64,000 nucleotides of DNA, from assembly GCA_963781675.1 (NCBI GenBank), contig CAWAGF010000007.1:142782-206781 (forward strand). The letters are read 5' to 3'. How positions within the stretch are numbered: the stretch's first letter is position 1; each line of letters opens with the position of its first letter. Positions 55,755 through 62,961 of this stretch are shown in pieces. The position numbers and the translations under genes were made by a program. This DNA is from SCTD01 sp963781675. GTDB lineage: Bacteria; Actinomycetota; Actinomycetes; Mycobacteriales; SCTD01. Under the pieces are notes generated by a model, which saw only the letters and a list, made by a program, of their open reading frames with translations, did not search any database and was not told where the DNA came from.

Positions 55755-57112
55755 GTGGACCTGGGGGGCGTGCTGCGGCTGCTGCGACGGCGCGCCGTGC
55801 CGGTCGCGCTCTGCCTGCTGGCCGGCGTCGTCGGTGCCCTGCTGCTGACGGCGCAGAAGGACGAGCAGTACCGCGCCACGGCGCGGGTGTTCGTCAACAT
55901 CCCGCCCGCGGCCAACGTCCAGTCCGGCATCCAGGGCGTGCAGCTGGCCAACGAGCTGCTGCCGAGCTACGCACTGGTCGCGACCAGCCGCAACGTCGCC
56001 GAGCGCGTGCGCGACGAGCTCGGCCTCGAGGAGTCGGCGGAGGTCCTTGCGGGGCCGCCTCTCGGCAGAGCCGGAGCCGCAGACCCTCGTGCTCAGCATC
56101 TCGGCCGTCGACGGTGACCCGCGCCGGGCGCAGGCCATCGCGGCAGCCACCACCTCGGCGCTGTCCGAGGCCGTGACCGAGCTGGAGCGCACCCGCGACG
56201 CCGATGTGGCCGTGGCTGTCCAGCTGCTCGACGCTCCGCTGCTGCCGCGCTCGCCGTTCGAGCCGCGGCCGGCGTACGACCTGGCGCTCGGCCTGCTGCT
56301 CGGCCTGGCAGCCGGGCTCGCGCTGGCCCTCGCGCTCGACGGCCTGGACCGCGGGATGAGGTCCGCCGGACAGGTCGAGGACGGGACCGGGTTGCCGGTG
56401 CTGACCGTCGTGCCACGGCTGCGCGGGCGCAAGCCCGCCTGGATGCCGCCGACCGCGAGCCCGGCCGCCGAGGCCTACCGGGCGCTGCGCACGGCGATCG
56501 CCTTCGCAGGACCGGACGGCGCGACCGGGACCGTCGTGGTGACGTCGCCGGCGGAGGGCGACGGCAAGACGACCACCGCCGTCAACCTCGCGCTCGCGCT
56601 GGCGCAGGCCGGCGAGCAGGTGGCCCTGGTCGACGCGGACCTTCGGCACGCCTCCGTGGGCCGGGCGCTCGACCTGCCCGCTGCCCCCGGCCTCAGCGAC
56701 GTCCTGGCCGGCCGGGCCGACGCTGGCGGAGGCGCTGCAGGAGGGCCCCGACCGGCTGCGCGTCGTCACCGCCGGGCCGCTGCCGCAGGGACCCAGCGAG
56801 CTGCTGGGCTCCGCCGCCATGGCGGGGCTGCTGACCGAGCTCCGCACGCTGGTCGACGTCGTCGTCGTGGATGCGCCGCCCGTGCTGCCCGTCACCGACG
56901 CCGTGGTCCTCGGCGCGCAGGCCGACGCCGTCGTGCTGGTCCTGCGGGCGGGTCGCACCACCGCCGACACGGCCGAGGAGGCCCGCAAGCGGCTGGACGG
57001 TGTCGGCGCCCGGGTGATCGGGGTCGTGCTCAACGCGGGGACCCTCGGCTCCGCGGCGGCGACCTACGCGCCCGGCCGCGGACGCGAGGCGGCGTCCGGC
57101 AGTCCCTCCTAG
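55755..57112 (+). CDS. Wzz/BY-kinase-type polysaccharide co-polymerase, two frame breaks
   Basis: N-terminal Wzz domain: membrane helix AVPVALCLLAGVVGALLLT, an extracytoplasmic region, and a second helix (LALGLLLGLAAGLALALAL). The cytoplasmic ATPase has Walker A SPAEGDGKTTTAVN, Walker A' LVDADLRHASVG and Walker B VVVVDAPPVLPVTDA. Breaks occur near 56050 and 56720. The C-terminus (TYAPGRGREAASGSPS) has one Tyr only and lacks the Tyr cluster that BY-kinases autophosphorylate, so it may control chain length without the usual phosphorylation. Confidence 0.83.
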
Positions 57113-57166
57113 AGGGCAGACGCGGCCTGGTCCGCGTGGGTGGCCACCGAGCCACCAGCAGGGCGA

Positions 57167-57172
57167 TAGCGT
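57167..57172 (+). promoter_or_regulatory. -10 box of the acyltransferase-GT2-acyltransferase operon
   Basis: TAGCGT lies 6 nt before the GTG at 57179; a leaderless transcript would begin the three-gene run 57179-59231. Confidence 0.5.
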
Positions 57173-57178
57173 CCGCGC

Positions 57179-57730
57179 GTGACCAGCCTCGGGACGCGCG
57201 CGCGGCGGCTGCGCGCCGGCCTGCGCACGGCGGCCCGGCTGAGCGACCTCGGCCCGGACGAGCTGGCCGCCCTCACCCGGCTGGCCCGGACCGTCGGGGA
57301 GGAGCACGTCGCTGCCCGGCGCGCGCCGGGGGTGCACCCGAGCGCGTGGATCTCGCCGCTGGCCAGCCTGCGCTTCACCGAAAGCGTCTTCATCGGTGCG
57401 AAGACCAGCGTCGGCCCGCAGTGCTGCGTCTGGGGCGGCTGGTCGACCGCGGAGGTCCGGATCGAGGGCAACGTCCTGCTCGGTCCAGGTGTCGTCGTTG
57501 TCGCCGGCAACCACGGCACGGCGGGCACGGGCCCGGTCCGCGAGGAGCCGATCGTGGAGCAGGACGTCTTCATCGGCGAGGGTGCGTGGATCGGCGCGCA
57601 CGCCACGGTCGTGGGCTGCCGCATCGGGCGGGGCGCCGTGGTCGGCGCCGGCGCCGTCGTGCTGCAGGACGTCCCCGACCTCGCCATCGCGGTGGGCTCA
57701 CCGGCGCGGGTGGTGGGCACCCGCTCGTGA
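57179..57730 (+). CDS. Hexapeptide-repeat acyltransferase (LbH)
   Basis: The protein has 183 residues. After a helical N-terminus (GPDELAALTRLARTVGEEH) come isoleucine-patch repeats (VFIGAKTSVGPQC, VRIEGNVLLGPGV, VFIGEGAWIGAHATVVG, GRGAVVGAGAVVLQDVPD) and SPARVVGTR. The AGNHGT segment carries the likely catalytic His. It probably acetylates a sugar of the exported polymer or a nucleotide sugar. It is coupled to the next gene with a GTGA overlap. Confidence 0.83.
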   Translation: MTSLGTRARRLRAGLRTAARLSDLGPDELAALTRLARTVGEEHVAARRAPGVHPSAWISPLASLRFTESVFIGAKTSVGPQCCVWGGWSTAEVRIEGNVLLGPGVVVVAGNHGTAGTGPVREEPIVEQDVFIGEGAWIGAHATVVGCRIGRGAVVGAGAVVLQDVPDLAIAVGSPARVVGTRS

Positions 57731-58662
57731 CCGGTCCTGAGGACGTCGCGGTCGTCATCCCCAACTACCAGGGCGAGCGGCTGCTGGACGCCACGCTCGA
57801 CGCGGTCGAGGCGCAGCACCCCGGGCTCGAGGTGCTGGTCGTCGACAACGCCTCGACCGACGGGTCCCTGCGGCTCCTCGAGCGTCGCGGCACGACCGTC
57901 CTGCGCCTGCCGAGGAACACCGGGTTCGCCGGCGGCGCCAACGCGGGCGTCGCTGCGGTGGCGCGCCCGTACGTCGTCGTCCTCAACAGCGACGCGCGGC
58001 CGCGCCCCGGCTGGCTGGCGGCGCTGCTCCAGTCGGTCGGGACCAGCCCGCCGGACGTCTGGGCCTGGGGCAGCGTGCTCGTCGACGACCGGGACGTGGT
58101 CGAGAGCGCGGGGGACGGCTGGCGGCACGGCACGACCGCCTACAAGCTCCTGCAGGGCAGGCAGCTGTCCGACGTGCCGCGGCAGCCGTACGAGGTCTTC
58201 GCCGCCCCGGGTGCCGCACCGCTGTTCCGGCGTGACGTCTTCCGGTCGCTCGGGGGCTACGACGAGTCGTTCTTCCTCTACTACGAGGACATCGACCTGG
58301 CCTGGCGCGCGCGGCTGCGCGGCCACCGCGCGCTGCTGGTGCCGGGCGCGCGCGTCGAGCACCTGCTCGGTGCCAGCGGCCGGCCGTTCCGCACCTGGTT
58401 CCACATCTCGCGCAACAGCCTGTGGTGCGCGGTGCGCAACCCGCCACGGCTGCACCCGCGCCTGATCGTCCGCGCGACCAGGCGCGAGTGGGCGGCGGCG
58501 GGGCGGCGCGAGGTTCGGCTGCCCTACGCGTTGGGCCGGGTGGCGGGGGCCGCCGGGCTGCCCCGCCAGCTGGCGGTGCGGCGGCGGCTGCAGCGCACCC
58601 GCACGGTGGACGTCACGGCGCTGGAGGACTTCCTCGCCCGGCAGGAGGAGCTGGTGCGATGA
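57727..58662 (+). CDS. Glycosyltransferase family 2
   Basis: A clean 311-residue protein with VAVVIPNYQGERLLDATLDAV, LVVDNASTDGSLRLL, PRNTGFAGGANAGV, VVVLNSDARPRPGWL and YDESFFLYYEDIDLAWRAR. This is the layout of inverting rhamnosyl- or mannosyltransferases. It has no membrane helix. The overlap with the next gene is ATGA. Confidence 0.88.
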   Translation: MTGPEDVAVVIPNYQGERLLDATLDAVEAQHPGLEVLVVDNASTDGSLRLLERRGTTVLRLPRNTGFAGGANAGVAAVARPYVVVLNSDARPRPGWLAALLQSVGTSPPDVWAWGSVLVDDRDVVESAGDGWRHGTTAYKLLQGRQLSDVPRQPYEVFAAPGAAPLFRRDVFRSLGGYDESFFLYYEDIDLAWRARLRGHRALLVPGARVEHLLGASGRPFRTWFHISRNSLWCAVRNPPRLHPRLIVRATRREWAAAGRREVRLPYALGRVAGAAGLPRQLAVRRRLQRTRTVDVTALEDFLARQEELVR

Positions 58663-59231
58663 GGCGCTCGTCCATCGACGGCACGCTGGCGGAGCGGCTT
58701 CGCCTCCAGGTCAGGGCCAGGCGCGCCGGTGCGGAGGTGCGCTGGCCGTACCGCCTTCCGCACGCGGCCGGCCGGCACGTCGCCCGGCAGATCGAGCTGG
58801 GCACGGGTGCCTACATCGGCCGCGGTGCCTGGATCAACATCAACAAGGCCTCCGCGCGGCTGCGCATCGGGGCGGGATCGGTCATCGGCAACGACCTCAC
58901 GGTGACGTGCGGAGAGCTGGTGGAGGTCGGCGAGGGGGTGCTCATGTCCGCCCGGATCGCGCTGCTGGACCAGCTCCACGACTACGACAGCTGGCTGGCG
59001 CCGCAGCTGCGGGGCGAGCCGGGTCCTCCCCGCTTCAGCTGGGCGATGACCGAGCCGAGGCCGGTCCGCGTCGGCTCCGGCACCTGGCTGGGCATCGGCG
59101 TGGTCGTGCTCCCCGGCGTCACCATCGGGGAGGGCTGCGTCGTCGGCGCGAACGCGGTGGTCACGTCCGACCTGCCGGACTACGCCATCGCCGCCGGGGT
59201 GCCCGCCCGCGTGCTGCGCACGATGCGGTAG
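58659..59231 (+). CDS. Hexapeptide-repeat acyltransferase (LbH), WcaF/maltose-acetyltransferase-like
   Basis: The protein has 190 residues: IELGTGAYIGRGAWININ, LRIGAGSVIGNDLTV, VLMSARIALLDQLHDYDS with the catalytic His, VRVGSGTWLGIGVVVLPGVTIGEGCVVGANAVV and the family end AIAAGVPARVLR. It is probably an O-acetyltransferase of the locus. A terminator follows 9 bp after the stop. Confidence 0.87.
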   Translation: MRRSSIDGTLAERLRLQVRARRAGAEVRWPYRLPHAAGRHVARQIELGTGAYIGRGAWININKASARLRIGAGSVIGNDLTVTCGELVEVGEGVLMSARIALLDQLHDYDSWLAPQLRGEPGPPRFSWAMTEPRPVRVGSGTWLGIGVVVLPGVTIGEGCVVGANAVVTSDLPDYAIAAGVPARVLRTMR

Positions 59232-59239
59232 TCAGGACG

Positions 59240-59281
59240 GGCCATCCCGCCTGGTCCTCCTACGGCCGCGGGATGGTCCCT
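59240..59281 (+). terminator. Rho-independent terminator
   Basis: GGGCCATCCCGC (59240-59251) pairs with GCGGGATGGTCCC (59269-59281), 11 of 12 positions. It is followed by a T-rich stretch (CTTCTGCTCGTCTTGTCC..TTTTGTC). It ends the three-gene run. Confidence 0.75.
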
Positions 59282-59374
59282 TCTGCTCGTCTTGTCCGTT
59301 TTGTCTTCACAAGGATCCGGGGGTCTGTGACGGTGCTCGCGTCAGCACGCCCGTCCGGCCCTGGAGACCTTCCC
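59282..59374. other. Short intergenic region before the secreted 531-aa protein
   Basis: This region carries the T-rich terminator tail and a CTTGT...ACAAG inverted repeat at about 59291-59313, 60-80 bp before the start codon. A GGAG at 59363-59366, 8 nt before the GTG, is the ribosome site. Confidence 0.4.
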
Positions 59375-60970
59375 GTGCAGTACCGCCACCGCTCAGCCAC
59401 CCTCACCGGCGCAGCCCTGCTGCTCGTGGTCGCCCTCGCCGGCTCGGCCTCGGCGGGCAAGGCCGCGCCGTCGGGCTCGACCGGCAAGAGGGGCGTGACG
59501 GCGGCTGCCAGCCCGGCGCCGTCCCCCGCGGCCACGGCGACGGCACCGGCCGCCCCGGCGACGACCACGGCGCCCGCCCCCACGAGCGGCACGGCACCCG
59601 CGGCGGACCCCGTGCCGGCGGTCCAGCCCGTCCTGGCTCCCGCCGCGCCTGCGCCCGCCCAGACCGCCGCCGCCGCGACGGCGTTCGCGCGCAAGGTGCC
59701 GACGACCTTCGGCGTGGGCGTCCAGGCCGCCAACGACAGCAAGACCCTCCAGGGCTGGATGCCGCGCACCGGCGCCCCGATCGACTACGCCTACCGCTAC
59801 CTCGGGGGCGGCCTCAACACCGGCGGCGCGCGCAACTGGACGGAGTGGGAGCCGTCGGCGACCTACCCGAAGACGTACGCCACGGCCGCCGCGACCCGCG
59901 GGTACACGCCCGTGTTCTCCTACTACACGCTGCTGGCCGCGAACGGTGCCTGCAGCGACGCGTGCGGTGAGGCCCAGCGGGACCTGACCAACCTCAACGA
60001 CCCGGCCGTGATGGCGCTCTACTTCGCCGACTTCCGCCGGCTGATGCAGCGCCTGGGCAGCGGCACCTACGACGGCGTGACCGGCTTCGGCGGCGACGCG
60101 ATCGTGCACGTCGAGCCCGACCTGTCGGGCTACGCACAGAACGCCGCTCTGTCCTCCGTGAAGTGCTTCGGCTTCTGCAGCGGCACGGGGAACGACCCGT
60201 CGCTGGTCCGCGCCTCGGTCAAGAGCTCCGGCGACCCGGTCGCCGCCGCCTACCCGAACACCTACACCGGCTTCAACGCCGCCCTGCTGAGGATCCGCGA
60301 CCTCTACGCGCCGAAGGTCCGGATGGCCATGCACGTCAGCAACTGGGCGACGGGCTACGACCTGAACAGCGCCACGGGCGCGCTGGACCCCGTGGCCCTG
60401 GGCAACAAGGCGGGCTCCTTCGCCGCCGCGGCGGGCGCCGGCACCACCGACGGCACGCACACCCCCTACGACCTGCTGTTCAACGACGTGTCCAACAAGG
60501 ACGCGGCCTACTACACCTACGTCCTCGGCAAGCCCCGCTTCTGGGACCAGGACAACGCCGTCTTCCCGAACTTCCACCGCTGGGAGGCGTACGTGAAGGC
60601 CTTCACCACGACGACAGCCCGGAAGTCGATCGTGTGGCAGGTGCCGATCGGCAACCAGCTGTACACCCCGATGAACAACACCCGCGGCCACTGGCAGGAC
60701 AACCGGGTGGAGTACTTCTTCGGCCACGTCGCCGAGCTCCGGGACGCCGGCATGGTGGGCATGCTCTTCGGCACCACGCAGGTCGACGCGACCACGTACT
60801 GGGACGCGATGGCGGACCTCGTCACCAACCCCGCGCCCGTCTGCAACAGCGACGGCTGGAGCAGCGGCAAGGTCGTCTGCAGCAGCCGGCAGTCCGCGGT
60901 CGCCGACGACGACGGCGGCTACCTGCGCACGTCGATCCAGAGCTACTACAAGGCCCCGCTGGCCCTGTAG
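59375..60970 (+). CDS. Secreted protein with probable glycoside-hydrolase-like TIM barrel
   Basis: The protein has 531 residues with a signal peptide (SATLTGAALLLVVALAGSASA), a 90-residue Ala/Thr/Pro linker and a catalytic-looking domain from about residue 110. Segments resembling barrel strands are FGVGVQAAND, IDYAYRYLGGG, TPVFSYYTLL, AIVHVEPDLSGYAQ (acidic pair), KVRMAMHVSNWATGY and SIVWQVPIGNQLYTP. I do not recognise a named family with certainty. The location at the end of the polysaccharide locus suggests an enzyme that cuts or remodels the exported polymer. Confidence 0.6.
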   Translation: MQYRHRSATLTGAALLLVVALAGSASAGKAAPSGSTGKRGVTAAASPAPSPAATATAPAAPATTTAPAPTSGTAPAADPVPAVQPVLAPAAPAPAQTAAAATAFARKVPTTFGVGVQAANDSKTLQGWMPRTGAPIDYAYRYLGGGLNTGGARNWTEWEPSATYPKTYATAAATRGYTPVFSYYTLLAANGACSDACGEAQRDLTNLNDPAVMALYFADFRRLMQRLGSGTYDGVTGFGGDAIVHVEPDLSGYAQNAALSSVKCFGFCSGTGNDPSLVRASVKSSGDPVAAAYPNTYTGFNAALLRIRDLYAPKVRMAMHVSNWATGYDLNSATGALDPVALGNKAGSFAAAAGAGTTDGTHTPYDLLFNDVSNKDAAYYTYVLGKPRFWDQDNAVFPNFHRWEAYVKAFTTTTARKSIVWQVPIGNQLYTPMNNTRGHWQDNRVEYFFGHVAELRDAGMVGMLFGTTQVDATTYWDAMADLVTNPAPVCNSDGWSSGKVVCSSRQSAVADDDGGYLRTSIQSYYKAPLAL

Positions 60971-60990
60971 CACCGCACAGGACGACATGG

Positions 60991-61027
60991 ACAGGACATC
61001 TGGTGCCTCGTGCGCCAGATGTCCTGT
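60991..61027 (+). terminator. Rho-independent-like hairpin
   Basis: ACAGGACATCTGG (60991-61003) and CCAGATGTCCTGT (61015-61027) form a 13-bp perfect stem 20 bp after the stop of the secreted protein; a short TTCTG follows. Confidence 0.75.
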
Positions 61028-61112
61028 TCTGCGCGTCCCACCTCCCTAGCGCACAACCCGGCACAAGCGGCACACTTGGGACACCTCACTGTCCCGAGTC
61101 CCAGGAGCACCC

Positions 61113-61574
61113 GTGTCGCTGCTGCACGCCCCACGCCACCGCCGAGCTGCCAGCCGCGCCCGCCGCGCCGCGCGGCTCGGTGCAGCGAGCATCGCGGTGC
61201 TGGCCACCGGGGCCCTGCTGCCCGCTGGAGCGGCGCACGCCGACGTCACCCGTTGCGTCGGGGCCGTCGCCACCCCCGGCGCCTTCGCCTGCTACACCTC
61301 GCCCCGCTTCGACCACCTGGGAGCCGACCAGCAGGCCGTCGCGGCCGTCCCGGCCGTCTGCTACGGCCTGGGCTGCACCCAGGAGCAGCTCGAGGTGCCG
61401 CTGCCGTCCGACACCGCGGGCGGTCGCTTCACCGCCGTGTCCTACCTCGGCCACAGCTACACCGTCTACCGCCCGACGGCCGGGCAGCCCTACGTCCTGT
61501 CGAGCACGAACCCGCGGACCGGCGCGCTGACGACGCTCCAGGTGCTGGCCCTCGAGGCGGCACTGGCTTCCTAG
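61113..61574 (+). CDS. Small secreted hypothetical protein
   Basis: The protein has 153 residues with a basic N-terminus and a signal peptide (LGAASIAVLATGALLPAGAAHA). The mature part of about 105 residues has three Cys (TRCVGAV, FACYTSP, VCYGLGC region) and is otherwise polar (GGRFTAVSYLGHSYTVY). No family was recognised. CAGGAG lies about 6 nt before the GTG. It may be a matrix or envelope protein. Confidence 0.65.
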   Translation: MSLLHAPRHRRAASRARRAARLGAASIAVLATGALLPAGAAHADVTRCVGAVATPGAFACYTSPRFDHLGADQQAVAAVPAVCYGLGCTQEQLEVPLPSDTAGGRFTAVSYLGHSYTVYRPTAGQPYVLSSTNPRTGALTTLQVLALEAALAS

Positions 61575-61655
61575 GCCGACCGGCCTGCTGAGCACGCCCG
61601 GGCTGGATCCTCGGCCGCAGGCGCCGGCCGCGCCGGCTGCGGGCCGAGCCCGGTC

Positions 61656-61803
61656 CTAGCCCTGCGCGCTGCTGCGGCAGCTCGTTGCGCAGCAGGTCCT
61701 CGCTGCTCGGGCCGCACACCAGGTCGAGCAGCAGCGAGAGCGGCACGCCGTTGCCGAGCAGCGCCATGGCCGCGTCGGCCGGGCGGGTCGTTGCCATGTC
61801 CAC
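61656..61803 (-). CDS. Possible small protein, 3' end uncertain
   Basis: AGGAGG (61813-61808) precedes a GTG at 61803 and an ATG at 61797. The product begins MATTRPADAAMALLGNGVPLS and continues LLLDLVCGPSSEDLLRNELPQQRA, a plausible helical peptide of about 48 residues. In this frame no stop occurs before 61429, but a one-base change would end it at a TAG near 61656. Its function is unknown. Confidence 0.45.
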
Positions 61804-61930
61804 GGTTCCTCCTGAGCGGTCCTGTCGGGGACCTCTTCTTGATCGGAGCCGGGTGACGCCGGCCGGACCGCCGGACGGGTGAACCGGGAACGCGGCAGGT
61901 TGATCCGGACGCACCTGAAGGAGAACCGCG

Positions 61931-61959
61931 GTGACAAGCGGCCGGAGTCGTCCTACGCT
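61931..61959 (+). promoter_or_regulatory. Near-consensus sigma-A-type promoter
   Basis: GTGACA (61931-61936), 17 nt and TACGCT (61954-61959) match both hexamers well and have ideal spacing. A transcript would begin near 61966 and run through the mini-ORF and structured region that follow. No larger plus-strand gene starts before 62962. Confidence 0.65.
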
Positions 61960-61980
61960 TCTCAGCACACTGGAAGGGAG

Positions 61981-62031
61981 GTGATCCGAGACTTGATACG
62001 TCATCGGACGAGTGAGGTGGCTGTCCGCTAG
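61981..62031 (+). CDS. Mini-ORF of up to 16 residues behind an extended anti-16S-complementary ribosome site
   Basis: The sequence GGGAGGTGATCC (61976-61987) is complementary to the 3' end of 16S rRNA over about 12 bases. The frame that follows can start at GTG 61981 or TTG 61993 and ends at TAG 62029-62031 (C-terminal part TSEVAVR). So strong a ribosome site before so short a frame suggests a leader peptide or a decoy rather than an enzyme gene. Confidence 0.45.
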   Translation: MIRDLIRHRTSEVAVR

Positions 62032-62032
62032 G

Positions 62033-62168
62033 ACGCCGTAGCAAGGACTGCACGCTGGTCTTCGATCGCGCGTCTTCTACGGCGTACGGCGAATCCAGAA
62101 CAGGCACCGGACCCCCGGCCGCCGGCCCGTCCAGCCGGCCCACCGCAAGGTGGAAGTGGTCGGGGGTC
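62033..62168 (+). ncRNA. Candidate structured RNA: hairpin plus three-helix junction
   Basis: ACGCCGTAG (62033-62041) pairs with CTACGGCGT (62077-62085). Then P1 GACCCCCG/CGGGGGTC (62110-62117 with 62161-62168) encloses P2 GCCGGC/GCCGGC (62121-62126 with 62134-62139, 7-nt loop) and P3 CCACC/GGTGG (62140-62144 with 62149-62153) capped by a GCAA tetraloop of the GNRA type. The GNRA loop exists only in the plus-strand RNA. No known RNA family is recognised. A T tract, needed for a simple terminator, is missing. Confidence 0.45.
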
Positions 62169-62206
62169 AGCCATGTCCGCGGCCGGCCCGGCACGTCCCC
62201 TGACGC

Positions 62207-62530
62207 TCAGTCCTGCTGCCGCGAGGTGCGGACGTTGCGGGACAGGCAGCTGGGGCACCGGTCCCAGGTGGTCGGCATCCGGCTGCGGCCCAGGTGCAGC
62301 CGGCGGCGAAGGCGACGGATGGCTCGACGGCGTCTGAGCGCCAGCCCCCCGTGGCGCTGGCCTCTGCTCGCCCGCCACCGGAGCCGGCACGACGTGCAGC
62401 GCAGGAAGACCAGCTCCTGCTCGCGGGGTGATCTGCCGCGGCGCGCCCGGACCACGTCCTGGACCAGCGCTACGACGGCCCCGCCCAGGCCGAGGAGCAG
62501 CGCGTAGGAGACGAGGTACGACCGGGGCAC
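62207..62530 (-). CDS. Small membrane-anchored zinc-ribbon-like protein
   Basis: The protein has 107 residues from a GTG at 62530. One membrane helix (YLVSYALLLGLGGAVVALVQDV) is followed by a basic region containing RCTSCRLRW, and the C-terminus has RCPSCLSRNV. The two CxxC pairs could bind one zinc ion. The family and function are unknown. It follows, 16 bp apart, another small membrane protein gene on the same strand. Confidence 0.6.
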   Translation of the reverse strand: MPRSYLVSYALLLGLGGAVVALVQDVVRARRGRSPREQELVFLRCTSCRLRWRASRGQRHGGLALRRRRAIRRLRRRLHLGRSRMPTTWDRCPSCLSRNVRTSRQQD

Positions 62531-62546
62531 GAGGTGAGTGTCCCTC

Positions 62547-62835
62547 TCAGCGCGGGCGGCCCCGCCACCAGCGCCAGACGACCGCACCGGACAGCGCGAG
62601 CCCGGGCGGCACGACCATGTCCACCACCGTCAACCCGCGGGTGTCGGTGACGCTCCAGGATGGCCGGCCCCTCGTACGGCGCCTTGTGCAGGAACCAGGC
62701 CAGCACCGTGGCCGCCGCGGCCAGCGCCCAGGCCAGGGCCGCCGCTCCAGGCTACCGCTGCCGGGCCAGCGGCAGGACGCAGCCGGTCACCAGCACCAGG
62801 ACAGCCACGGCCAGGAGCTGCTCGGAGACGCGCAC
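62547..62835 (-). CDS. Small multi-pass membrane protein, frame-broken
   Basis: From a GTG at 62835 the protein reads VRVSEQLLAVAVLVLVTGCVLPLARQR, then in a second frame ALAWALAAAATVLAWFLHKAPYEGP, and in a third GLTVVDMVVPPGLALSGAVVWRWW, ending at the TGA 62549-62547. Three or four hydrophobic helices are present. Two one-base breaks (about 62755 and 62650) explain the frame changes. The function is unknown. Confidence 0.55.
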
Positions 62836-62961
62836 GGGGCATTCGACCGCATCCGCGGGCGGCACAGTTCAGCCACGTCCGGGCGCGCCGCGGCCGGGCT
62901 GGCTAGCCTGGACGCGACGCCGGGCCTGCCGGTGGACCAGCCGCCGACGTGACGGAGTGAC

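Noticed and set aside
61571..62194. A 207-codon minus-strand frame across the region of the promoter and RNA candidate
   Set aside because: No ribosome site or recognisable domain. Only the short segment near 61656-61803 looks protein-like.
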